Program-made: the position numbers and the translations under genes | Assembly (NCBI GenBank): GCA_029891385.1 | Contig: CM057228.1 | Span: 83,750,964 to 83,814,963, forward strand | Direction: 5' to 3' | Length of the DNA stretch: 64,000 nucleotides | Origin: Erythroxylum novogranatense | Lineage: Eukaryota > Streptophyta > Magnoliopsida > Malpighiales > Erythroxylaceae | Notes under the pieces: generated by a model | What the model was told of the DNA's origin: nothing | The model's database searches: none | The model's input: only the letters and a program-made list of their open reading frames with translations | In this document: positions 25,276 through 35,995 of the stretch, piece after piece | How positions within the stretch are numbered: the first letter of the stretch is position 1 | Layout: every line of letters starts with the position of its first letter

Positions 25276-26827
25276 ATCATATCCTACCACAACCCATCCT
25301 TCTGCAAGTGACCCGACTATTTTAGCACTCGTATAGCACATGGAGCGCATATTAGACAGATTGGAGCACAATCAGCTTGCTTTCTTCGAACAGTAGAAAT
25401 TTCATCCACCTTTTCCACCAACACCTTGATGCATTAACAAAGAAGCTTCTTTAACCTTTATTTTCTTGTGTTTTTCTTTTTGCGAGTACATTGAGGACAA
25501 TGTAGATTAAGTGTGGGGGGGAAACAGTGAATGTTTGTGTGACTGTGTGTTTTGAATTTATTGTTTCTTTGTTCATTTTGATTTTGATTTTTTTTGTCTT
25601 TTAATTTGCATGTGATGTGTGTTAAACCATGAAATTCTATCTTAGCAGTTGGAATGAGACTGAATTGCATGCTTGAAGTCAAAGTAGGCTAATTCAATAA
25701 AAGGTGAATCATGCTTATTGATTAAAGAAGTTGGTTACATAAGTTTACTCAGAAATTGATGCTTGAGTGATTAGATAACGTGTAAAAGCATAATGGATTT
25801 TCAGTTGAGCCTATGTGAAGGATTGAGCCTATACTCCATTCAAAAATCATTTCATTTCTTTGTGTGTGTGGTACTCCCTTAGGTGATTACCTTCAGAACT
25901 TGCTCTGAATCGGTTTAAATCTATTATATGCATGCTAGATAGAAATGATTAAGGCCCTTTTTCTTTTAACCCTTGACTTAAATGACCCACCTATCTTATT
26001 TACCCTTGAAAACCCCTTTGAGCCTTTACCCCTTTTGTTTCTTAAAGAAAACACCTCATTCTAAAACATCAAACCCCATTAGCCTTACCTATTCACAAGT
26101 TTAATAAAGTACTAAATTAGCTAGTTTTGGGACTTTTAACTATATTTTTTTCTTAGACGAGTTTACTGATACTTCTACTCATAAAGCAAATTGTATTTAG
26201 CCACTGTTATTGATTATTGTTTCCTTAGTATTAACAAAAACAAAAAAAAGAATAGAAAGAAACAAAAAAAGAGAAAAGAAAAGGATCAAGTATAGTAGCA
26301 ATAACAAATTTTGAGTAGTTAGTTGTTTACATGTAATTCTCATAAATATATTTTGTTGTCCCTTTGCATATTTAGTGCTTTATGACTACTTGTGAAGAAC
26401 CCCTCAAAATTCTTTTGACTCACCTTAGCCTTAGCCCCATTATAACCTCAAATAAAGCTCTTTTGATCTATTTTAGTGTGTAATCACTGTAGAAGAGAAT
26501 TGGTGTATTTACAAGCCTATGGTAGTGTGATTTTCTATAGGGAGTTTTGAGCAAAACACAACCTATAAACACTTAAGTGAAATGAGTGAATTCCATGAGG
26601 AAAATCTATTGTGAGTTTATGCTTATCTTTGAATGACAGTTTCATAAGTTGAGTTTGTTTATGTGCACCGATGAAAACTAAACATGATGTGTGTAGTAGC
26701 TTGACATTCGATTGGCCAAAGTTTAAATGATTGTGTGCGCTTGGTTTCTTTGAAAATGAATTGATAGAATTTGATGGTTATTTTTAATTTGCTCAAGGGC
26801 GAGCAAAAGGTTAAGTGTGGGGGAGTT
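25276..26827 (+). mobile_element. Athila-like 3' untranslated internal region
   Basis: No gene is seen. Two landmarks are characteristic of the Athila/Tat 3' region. CATTGAGGACAATGT followed by AAGTGTGGGGGGG lies at about 25488-25522. A second CTCAAGGGCGAGCAAAAGG-AAGTGTGGGGGAG block lies at about 26793-26825 directly before the LTR start, and the second is the likely polypurine tract. Confidence 0.65.
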
Positions 26828-28336
26828 TGTTAGTATCTTTATTTTCTATCTTTTTGTGTGTTAATTTTCTTTAAGCTTGAGGTTTAAAGTTATATTTAAT
26901 GGGAATTAATCTAGTTTTATGTCAAGGTATATTTTAGAACTAAATAGAAAGAATCGCGACAATTTTGGGATATAAAAAAAGCTGAACTAGACATTGACCC
27001 TAATTAGACGTGGCCTCATGCAAAAACCAGAAGCTTGAAATGCAGTAGGTTGGAAGTAGGAAACAAATGAAGCAAACAACGTAGCAAAAGGGTTTAAAAG
27101 GGCGTGAACAGTCTTGCAAGGAAGCAAATATTAAATTGTCAAATTAGTTAATAGGCTTGTAAGGAAGTAAGAAAACAACGTGGAGATCAAAAGCATGAAA
27201 CGCGACATATGGGACTAAAACTACATCTTAAATTGTTGCATCAAGTGGCATAAGTGGGAGGCAGAAAAATATAAAATAACTCAACTAAAATGTTGACATG
27301 GGGGAAAAGAGAGAGAATAAAAAAGGAGGCTGCATTAGAATAGTGAGGAGTGCGGCAGAAGGGAGTAAGGTGCTCATCAATCTTTAATTGTCCCATTAGC
27401 TACAGTAACAAAAATAGGAGAAAAGATAGAAAGCTTATGGCTGGATGGGGACTGAAGCAACGATAGTGAAATGAAAACGTCAATAGAGGTGGATAACGCA
27501 CAGCGAAAAGATGAATAGAACAATAACATCAATGATAGTTGAAATAGTTAGGAAAATCATAATGTTGGGTAACTAAATTTTTATTTCTTGGTTTACATAA
27601 TCCTAGTTATTGAACTTTGCATGTTGTGAGACTTTTGTTCTTTATTTCAATCAATTTATTAGTCAAGTATTAATTATTTTTCTGGGTCATTATTTGATTG
27701 TTTAATTTTATAGCTAAATGCGCAACTAGTTTGTGATTTTATTCAATCAATCGCTAGATTAAACAGGTTGAAGTTCAATTCTTTTAATCAAAAGTAGCGA
27801 CTAGGATTTTTGTCTACTACGTTAGGGACATGATTCTAGGAATAATAATTGTCTAGGCTAATATTACATCATATGTATGTTGTCTAATTCGTCGATTTTC
27901 TTAATTCGTAAAGCTATTAATTAATTAAATCTGAGATCGTATCCAGGTTATTAATTAATAAGGGTTAATTCAAGTACATGTTTTGGTTAACTAAATATAA
28001 GAGAAACTAGGTAAAGAAATTTACCACGATGAATGTTGAACTAATAAATTGGTTATTTTAAGTGTCAATGATCAACGAAAATTCAGTAACAAAGGAGACC
28101 AAAAACCAAGATTTATTTTTATTGATTGTTAAATTCTCATTACTTTGTTTTTAGTTATTTTTCAATTTCAATTTCCAATGAAATTCTGTTTAATTCACAA
28201 TTACAACCCCCCCTTTTATTGCGTAACTACTAACATCTAAATTCTTTGTGGGAACGATCCCTACTTTCCACTACTACATTAATTTATGTTGTAAGAAGTT
28301 GGCTTCTTTTCATATTTGGTTGTAGGCAATAGCATT
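26828..28336 (+). mobile_element. Athila-like 3' LTR (end approximate)
   Basis: It starts TGTTAGTATC right after the GTGTGGGGGAGTT purine tract. It contains GTGGGAACGATCCCTACT near 28250, a phrase usual close to the LTR end in Athila-type elements. The exact 3' end cannot be fixed because no partner LTR or duplication is visible, so about 28300-28340 is a best guess. Confidence 0.55.
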
Positions 28337-28367
28337 CACTAGTTGCGAAAGCAACGAAATATTGATG

Positions 28368-28676
28368 TTTCGCCACGGCGACATGAAGTCACACCGCGGA
28401 AAAATTAACCCGAAAGGAATAAAAAAGAATGCTGGGAAGTTCGCAGCGACGAAATAAACCCAAAAGGAATAGAAAGAAATGAGGTTGTTCGCCGTGGCGA
28501 GAGGATGAGTTCACGCCACGACGAAGTTTACCTGAGAGATTGTAAGGAACTTTCGCCATGATGACATGAATTTCACGTAGCGACGAAATTTTCTCGAGAG
28601 CAACATGAAGGAAAACAAGGTAAGTTCGCCACGGTGATGAGGACTTCATGCTGCGGCAAAAGTTAACCGAAAGGAA
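28368..28676. repeat. Degenerate GC-rich minisatellite, TTCGCC-GGCGA units
   Basis: About five units of roughly 50-75 bp each begin with a TTCGCC(A/G)(C/T)GGCGA-like word and end near an AACC(C)GAAAGG-like word. A related pair lies at about 33330-33430 in the LTR of the minus-strand Athila-like element, including the shared phrase AGAGGATGAGTTC. This suggests the stretch is a remnant of that element's other LTR. Confidence 0.6.
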
Positions 28677-28679
28677 AAC

Positions 28680-29102
28680 AAACAAAGACATAAATGAAAA
28701 ACTTGACTAACAAACATACTAAAGACTCAAGCTGGATACTCAATTCACTTAGAATTCATATACAAAGTCTTTAGGCACCAGAATAACTCAAGAAAACAAA
28801 GTGCACCCCAATCAATCACATCAATTTCCTCAAACATGGAGGATGTATCATGCTTCAAGCCAAAAAGCACAACGAACATAAACGGGAGAGGAATTATTGA
28901 ATTGGAAAACTATGTAAACTAAAAGTTAAACCTATATCCTACTGAATTAGTTTCTCCCCTACACTTATTCAACATACTAATGCATCCACAATGCCATACT
29001 CAATCACAGAGAAAAAGCAAGTAATCAAGTGAAAGAGGAGAAACGACCTGATGATTACGGAGGATCCTAGGTCTCCTAGTGAACGTTTGGTAGACAACCA
29101 TG
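28680..29102 (-). mobile_element. 3' region of the minus-strand Athila-like element
   Basis: No gene is seen. On the minus strand GAATAAGTGTAGGGGAGAAA (28951-28970) resembles an Athila polypurine tract. The sequence between it and the protease ORF is non-coding. Confidence 0.4.
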
Positions 29103-29840
29103 CTATAGTGAGATAACTTGGCCACATGCCATTTCGATGTTAACATCTACAATTCTTGATTCACCTAAAACATTAATGGAAAATCCTTCTTCCAAGGGGA
29201 CATCAGTGACAATCAAAGAATTCAATGAGTTTAGTGCAGAGTTAGAGTAAACATGTTGGAGTTCAAACTTAGAACATGCATCATCAATAATAATATCAAG
29301 CATGTTAAACCCTAAAAGTGAATAATCCTCATGGGGATATTTCATATCTTCATACATGTTAAAGCTCACTTGTTGGTCTCTTACCTCCATGGTGATGGTA
29401 CCTTCTTTCATGCTAATCATAGTACTAGCAGTCCTTAAGAAGGGTCTATTGAGAATTAAGGTAGTGTCCTGGATAACTTCAGAAGGTATGTCAAGTACAT
29501 AGAAATCAGCTGGAAAGACCAAACCCTTTATCTGGACCAAAATGTCCTCTATGATGCCCACTGGATGCCTAAGAGACCTATCAGCCAATTGTAACACTAC
29601 AGATGTAGGCTTTAGACTTTTGACTCCTAATGATGTATAGACAGACTTAGGCATCACATTGATAGCCGCCCCTAGATCTAGCAAGGCTCCTCCTATGGTA
29701 ACTTTTCCTATAGTGCATGAAATGGTGAAAGATCCAGGGTCTTGGCACTTTACAGGTCGTTGGGGTTTGAAAAATGTGGACACATTTGAGCTGACTTGTA
29801 CTATTTCATTCGGTCTGAACTTTCTTTTATTGGTGCACAA
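29103..29840 (-). pseudogene. Retrotransposon aspartic protease region (Athila-like)
   Basis: The minus-strand frame of 245 codons reads from PQRPVKCQDPGSFTISCTIG through the active-site region LLDLGAAINVMPKSVY (about residues 56-71), then LKPTSVVLQLADRS and ILNRPFLRTA. These are the hallmarks of the pepsin-like protease of Athila/Ty3 elements, which matures Gag-Pol. The active-site triplet is DLG, the variant usual in Athila-type plant elements rather than DSG/DTG. The conserved RPFL block near residue 133 corresponds to the flap-side ILGRPFL motif. The frame ends at 29103 without running into reverse transcriptase, and upstream gag is in another frame. This is a decayed copy. Confidence 0.8.
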
Positions 29841-30022
29841 GTCCTTAAAATATTTAGTGTATGTAGCACCCTTTTCATTAGATTAAGCAAAGGGATGTTG
29901 ACTTCTACTTTCCCAAACAAGTCAATGACATCTTTCTCATGTTTAAAATCAGTCATCCTTTTGTTAAGCAAATATGAATTGGGAAAAGGAAGGTCTTTCA
30001 GGCTTACCTCCTTGTCATTTGC

Positions 30023-30775
30023 TTATAGGGCTCCTTGCTTGCTTGATTCCTGGTTGGTTTCAGAATTTACTTCCTTGCTCTTCAATTGTTTTGACTCCTT
30101 TTTAGCCAAAAGTACTCTCTCCTTGAAACTTTTAGACTTCTTAACTCTCTCAGTTGTTAAAGGCAATTCTCTACTCTCAATCTCCTCTTCATCTTCTCCC
30201 TCATCTGGATTTATGAACTGCACTTGTTTCCCATTCCGGGGGCTTATGGCATTCAAGCATTTGGGGTTCATAACAGTATTGGAGGGCATAGCTCCACTAC
30301 TTCTCGCTTGATTCTCACTCATGTTGTTGGATAATTGGATAATGTAGGAGTTGATATTTTGAGCTTTTGTTTCCCATTGCTCCATTCTCTTTTCTAGAGC
30401 ATTAAACCGAGCAGCATTTTTAGAAGATTCCTGTTGAATGAGAGAGGCTATTGCATTGAACTGGTTGTTGTTCGAAGTCCTTTCCTTCTTAATCATCGCC
30501 ATCATATCATGCAGAAGTTGGTTAGTGTCCTCCTTCGGTGGAACAGTTAGAGCTTGTTGTTGGTTGTGGAGCTCGTTTGTAGACGTACCAGCTCCTCCGC
30601 CTTGTTGAAATCTGTTCGATCCTCTTCCTTCCTCATTCCTCCAACTAAGCCTAGGATTTACTTTCCATCCCTCATTATAGGTGTTGGAAAAGGGGTCCCA
30701 TTTCTGATTGGGCCAATCTTGATACACAGCAGACACCTCTTTATAACGACCAGGGTAGACATTAGATATATGCAT
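30023..30775 (-). pseudogene. Gag C-terminal part (Athila-like)
   Basis: The minus-strand 250-codon frame contains DPFSNTYNEGWKVNPRLSW near its start, the conserved 'YSNTYNPGWRNHPNFSW' region of Athila-type Gag. A coiled-coil-like stretch follows (about residues 80-150, rich in Gln, Asn, Glu and Arg), then a PRNGKQVQF phrase and an acidic EGEDEEEIESRELP tail. It is out of frame with both the upstream gag piece (30829-31494) and the downstream protease, so at least two frameshifts separate them. Confidence 0.75.
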
Positions 30776-30828
30776 TATGTTGGGCGATGCAAACTCATGT
30801 TTTTCAGTTCTGCAGTGATGAAGGACAA

Positions 30829-31494
30829 CTATGAAGTCACTTTACTCTCCGAAGAATCAACTTTAGACTCCAGACTCTCCATTCTTTTGGATTGGGTTGT
30901 CGAAGCTCTCAACTCATATACACCTCTGGTATCTCTAACACTATATTGTTGATGATTCAAAGTCATCTTCTTGATCAAATCCCATGCCTCCGAAGCTGTA
31001 AGGTTAATCAAGGAACCTCCTGATGCCACATCCAGCATACTTTTATCTTCACTTTTCAACCTATCATAAAAATACTGCACTAGCTGCTCATCAGGTATCT
31101 AATAGTGGAGGCATCTAGATATCAAGTCTTGGAAGCGATTCCAATAGTCATAGAGTGACTCGTCATAATCTTGACGTGTTAAATAGATCTCCTTCTTCAT
31201 TGACGAATTTCTGGAGGTCGGAAAATATTTCTCCAAGAATGCCTTTTGCAGATTGGCCCAACTATGGTAGGCATTTGCCACATGTCCTGGGAGGCTCATA
31301 TATCGCTCCCTTGCTTTTCCCTCCAAAGATAGGTGAAAAATCTTCCATAATATTTTATCGAGTGAAGCTCCCACAAATTTCATACTTTGACAAATCATGG
31401 ACAAAGATTGCAAATGGATATAGGGATCTTCTCTTGTCAAGCCATGAAATTCAGGAAGAGAGTTAATGAGCAATCTTTTAACTTCAAAATTCAC
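30829..31494 (-). pseudogene. Gag core domain (retrotransposon gag), with in-frame stop
   Basis: Minus-strand frame from 31494 reads EFHGLTREDPYIHLQSL, then FHLSLEGKARERYMSLPG, WANLQKAFLEKYFP and DYDESLYDYWNRF. This is a clear match in order and spacing to the retrotransposon Gag capsid domain (PF03732 type). A TAG at 31096-31098 interrupts it, after which the same frame continues with IPDEQLVQYFYDRL and SGGSLINLTASEAWDLI. It has about 220 codons in all. In a live element this protein forms the virus-like particle. Confidence 0.85.
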
Positions 31495-31596
31495 GTCAAA
31501 ATTAGGACAAGCAGCAGTAAATGGGTCATAGTTTACATCAGAGGTAGTTGCTTCCCTAATGGTCCTTCTTCTTTGATTTTCGATATTCTCACCAAC

Positions 31597-31902
31597 TCAC
31601 TCCTGCACCCTATTACCTCCATTATCACCACTTCTAGGCTGATTAGCATTAAGGTTAGGGTTTTGTAGAAAAGCTGGGTTCTCATCCATGATCACTCCTT
31701 CTATCGATTTGCTCTTACTATTTGGCTTACTAGACTCCTCTTTAACAACTACCTGGCTTCTCTCTTTTTCTCTCTTCTCCTTTTTAATCTTTCTTAAGCG
31801 TCTCTCAATTTCAAGGTAGAAAGGTAGAAGTTTTGCTTTCTGAGGTATGAACGGGAACAATTCAAGTGAAAATAAAATGTAACAAAATTTACTTGGAAGC
31901 AC
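31597..31902 (-). pseudogene. Gag N-terminal part (Athila-like)
   Basis: The minus-strand frame contains EIERRLRKIKKEKREKER and a Ser/Lys-rich stretch followed by NPAFLQNPNLNANQP. It is in the same phase as the gag core at 31494, with a stop in between. The basic ERTLRRLRR-like opening and Asn-rich linker are usual for Athila-type Gag. The exact start is uncertain, and the residues upstream of EIERR may not be coding. Confidence 0.6.
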
Positions 31903-32232
31903 ACAAAGTCAAACAAAAAGGTGAGATGTGAAAGATGCAAATGTGTAGATGTATGAAAGTATGTATGCAAGTAAAGTATGTATGTATTGAAAAACAATCA
32001 AAGAAATGTTTAAAATTTTGTGGGTGCAAAAATGCTAATTATGAAAAGTGCAAAAAGTCCAGTATCCTGTTTATTTGTGTTTTCAAAATTTTATGCCAAG
32101 TAAAGAAAATGAAATCCTATACTATTGACAAGTATGAAACTAAACTAAATAGAATGCAATCCAACTAAAGGTTCCTAACCTCACTTAGCAGTAAAAATGA
32201 CAAAAGTAAATGTAGAGAACCAATTGCTTGGT

Positions 32233-32250
32233 TCCCCGACAACGGCACCA
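32233..32250 (-). promoter_or_regulatory. Primer-binding site, tRNA-Asp type
   Basis: On the minus strand TGGTGCCGTTGTCGGGGA reads as a slightly mutated form of the TGGCGCCGTTGCCGGGGA site typical of Athila/Tat elements. It fixes the element's orientation and places the 5' LTR at 32254 and beyond. Confidence 0.85.
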
Positions 32251-32253
32251 TTT

Positions 32254-33839
32254 TGATCCGAGCATTAGTTCTTACCCTTGGAGGTCAAATCAAAAATATA
32301 ATCCAAGGATTGCAATATAAGATGCAACCTCAGGTCGTCTCACTTAATCAGAACCTAAACGAATGGACCTAAGCTAACCTATATGTCATGAAATGCAAGT
32401 TAAATTGGTAAGAAAGGGGCTTTTGTTCTTTGGAAATCTTAACTGAATTAAAAGGAGATGTAAGAAAAAATGTGTAAAAATGTATTTTTGGATTTTTGGG
32501 AATGTAAAAACAGGAAGATAAAGACAATGATCAAATGGTGATAATATCCTTTTGAAAATGAGCTCTGGCTATCATAGTTCGAAATCATTTTTCAATGGGA
32601 GTGGGAATCACTAAGTTTCAAATGAGTAAACCTTAAAGAACTCTTTAAGTCCAAAGTCTTAATCAATGAACTCCATTTCTTAAGACCTTGTTAAATGCCC
32701 TTAGTGTGTGTAGTGGGTAAGTCAATGCAACAAGTCATTTGGGATCTCAAATCAACTCAATATCAAACACAACTATGCAAAATAAAAGAGATTCAACAAG
32801 ATTACAAATAGAAATATATAGGACTTCATATATTTAAACTCAAAGTTCTACATTAACAAATCCCAACAACACATTGAATATCTAACACTTGATTAAACTC
32901 TAATCAAGAATGCTCTACTACAAATTACAAATCCTAAACCTAGGAGTTCATAAATTATAACTAAACATGGATTAAGCTACTCCTCTTTTAAGTCTGTTGA
33001 ACTCAAGCCATTGCTACATCTTCAAAAGGAGAGAGGTGTCTAGCCATGCATAGCTCCAAGAGACTTCACAACCGAAAACCCATTGGAGATTCCCATGGTA
33101 GCAACCGACGATGAAAAATGGAAGAAAAATGGTGCAGAAGAGAGAACGATGGTGTGCGTAGATGGAGAAGAAAAAGAGATGAAGTATGTGTGTATGAAGT
33201 GTCAGCCTCCTTTCTCCCTTTAACTTAGCTTAAAATAGGTCTTTTTTCATAAAAACGGGTTAATGGATCGGGTTGCACAATCAGTTAGTCTGCTAAAAAT
33301 AGTCCAAGTCTGCGTCAATTCGAAGGTTTCGCTGTGGTAAGAGGATGAGTTCGTCGCGACGAACTTTTCTTGAAAGGTCTCTTCAATAAATCTTCAGACT
33401 TCGCCACGGCGAAACATCCACGTTGTCGTGGCAAACTTGCTTGTTGCTCTGGTTGACTTGTTGACTTATCATCTTTGGCCTTCACTCCTTGGCTCTACTT
33501 CTTGAGTCTCCTACAATGAAAAATGGTAGTTTGTAGTATCAATTATTCTAGAAAATTAATTTAGTGCAATTACTAATTATTTGTGACAATTTTACCATCA
33601 AACTACATAAATTAAAGGCAAGCACTCAAGAGTTAAATTAAGCATAAAATTCGAAAATAAGAGCCAAAAAGTATAATAAAAACCATGAAATTATCACCAA
33701 TTGATATAAGAAACTTGGTTTCAATCAATTTGTCACCTCATTACCTAGAAATCATTTTAACTTTTTAAGTTCCTTAATGTTAAATTAAATAAATAAACAC
33801 CTTACTAAATTATACATCCTATATTAAATATTTCATGTT
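32254..33839 (-). mobile_element. 5' LTR of the minus-strand Athila-like element
   Basis: It lies immediately upstream, in element sense, of the primer-binding site and ends GGATCA on the minus strand. It carries two TTCGCC-GGCGA-type words at about 33330-33430. No coding content. Its outer end is not resolved because the three-LTR complex inserted after 33844. Part of it may continue beyond 49050. Confidence 0.6.
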
Positions 33840-34861
33840 ACTATTGTTGGACCCCGAACTTTCGGTAGAGATTAGAAATATTAAAATGAATTCAATGAGT
33901 GTTTACGGATATGAATTATGTTATAGATGTTATTGTGCTTAAAGGAGATTGATGAGAAATGAAGTAATTGATTTTGATGACTTTGAAATTTGAGTAGAGT
34001 TGTATGAGTTATGAAAGTCAAAATGAACTAGTTGATTGAAATGGAAGTTGAAAAGAAAGAAATAATTAGTGAAAGTGTTATATTTTGAAGAAATTAAGAA
34101 AGTTGATTTTTGAAGATAGAAAGTTTCACTTGAGAGTTGAATTTTTTATTTAGGCACATTTTGAGAAAATGATCTTAATGAAAATTGTAGCTTATATTGA
34201 GAGCTTTTTGTAGCCATAAAGTATGCTATTTTTCGATATCGGAATTGAAAGCTATGAGTTTTCAAATTTAAGTGTATTTTTCTTTGGTTTTGGAAAATGC
34301 TCTAAGTGTAGGATTGTATATGATGTGTTTTGAGGGAATTTCCGTAATGATGTGTATGGAATGGGATCAAGTAGCCTTCTTTAGAGTTGTAGAGCTTGTT
34401 TTCATCTTTCCATTGATATAAAGTACGAAAATATTGGACAAGGGAGTAGAAATATATGATTGTTAGAAGTTCTGATGCTGTTTAGTGTGAAGCTGATCGA
34501 CTAGTCACTTTGTGTGGAGTTTTTGACCTATTTAGAGGTCGATCTGATTTTTAATGACTTCATGAAAGTTGTAGAGAGTTCTTTTACCTTTCTATAAACA
34601 CTGAGTTTGTTAAATTTGGAGTTCTGGGTCAAAAGTTATGATGTTTGCAAGTTGAGGTGCTGTGTAAAGTTTTGAGGAGATTATCAATTGGTCATCTTTG
34701 AGTACATTTTTGACCCCTTTAAAGACCGAGCTTGCCTTCGAGTCCTTCTTGAAAATTGTAGATCTTTCTTTTATCTTTCCAACGGTACCAAGTTTGTAAA
34801 ATTCAAAGCTCGGAGTCAAAAGTTATGAGTGTTAGAAGTTTGAAGGTCGGATTGGGTGCTA

Positions 34862-34965
34862 GCCGACCTCTGTTGGCCGACCTCTGTTGGCCGACCTCTA
34901 TTGGCCGACCTCTGTAGGCCGACCGACCTCTGTTGGCCGACCGATCTTCGTTCTGGCCGAGCTTT
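34862..34965 (+). repeat. CCGACCTCTGTTGG word array in LTR 1
   Basis: About six imperfect 14-bp units, with GGCCGACC overlaps. The same array in LTR 2 is at 39729-39832. It lies just upstream of the conserved CTCTTTTG-ATAACTTCTTC-CCGACATCCGAT block. Confidence 0.9.
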
Positions 34966-35049
34966 GATTTTCTGACCAAGCTCTGACCTCCCTTCACTCT
35001 TTTGAGCATAACTTCTTCGTCCGACATCCGATCGATCTAATTCTTTTTG

Positions 35050-35995
35050 GAAATGAAAATAGAGATATGGGGCTACAAATTTTATGAAGGAGCCGAGCTA
35101 TAATGTAGCATCTAAGACTTTCAATTTCAGGTCGGAATTTAGATGTAGTGTTCAGTATCTGTTTTGTAATGGCCGAAAAGACTTCGGTATTTTTGAGGTA
35201 TCTGGAGCTATAAAGCTCCAATAGATCGGATTCTTGTTGAAAATGCAAATAGAGACATTGTGCTACAAATGTTATGAGGGAGCCGATCTATAATTTAGCC
35301 TCTAAGACTTCCAAATTTAGGTCGGAAGTTTGGTGTAGTGTTCAATCTTGGTGTTGTAGTGGCTGAACAGTGTTCAGTATTTTGGCTATATCTTGATCAC
35401 TAGAGCTCCGATTGAGTTGATTCTTGTTGCTAATTAAAATAGAGACATGGGGCTACAAATGGTATGAATTAACCAAGCTATAATTTGGCCTCTAAGACTT
35501 CCAAATGCAGGTTGGAAATTTAGTGTAGTGTTCAGTCCCGGTGTTGTAGTGGCTGAACAGTGTTCAATATTTTGGCTATATCTTGATCACTAGAGTTCGG
35601 ATTGAGTTTTTTCTTGTTGATAATTAAAATATAGACATGGGGCTACAAATTTTATGAAGGAGCTGAGCTATAATCTTGCCTCTAAGACTTCCAAATGCAG
35701 GTCGGAAGTTCAATATAGTGTTCAGTCCATGTGTTGTAGTGGCTGAACAGTGTTCAGTATTTTGGATATATCTCGATCACTAGAGCTCGGATTGAGTTGA
35801 TTCTTGTTGCTAATTAAAATAGAGACATGGGGCTACAAATGTTATGAAGGAGACGAGCTACAATTTAGCCTCTAAGACTTCCAAATTCAGGTAGGAAGTT
35901 AGGTGTAGTGTTCAGCCTCGGGTCTGAAGAACAAACTTCAGTATTTTGGAGATATCTTGAGTTATAGAGCTCCGAACGATCTGATTCTTGAAACG
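35050..35995 (+). repeat. Five 190-bp tandem units in LTR 1
   Basis: The phrase AGA(C/T)AT(G/T)G(G/T)GCTACAAAT recurs at 35061, 35251, 35441, 35631 and 35821, exactly 190 bp apart each time. LTR 2 has four such units (39928, 40118, 40308, 40498), also exactly 190 bp apart. The length difference between the LTRs (188 bp) matches one unit. Confidence 0.92.

Noticed and set aside
28389..28691. 100-codon minus-strand frame over the GC-rich minisatellite
   Set aside because: It is a translation of degenerate tandem repeats, with no recognisable domain.
34862..34965. CRISPR-like regularly spaced repeats
   Set aside because: Units are contiguous 14-bp tandem repeats without spacers, in a plant LTR.
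34803..35027. Arg/Gly/Ser repeat peptide on the minus strand (also 39670-39894)
   Set aside because: It is the translation of the CCGACC word array, with no start context and no domain.
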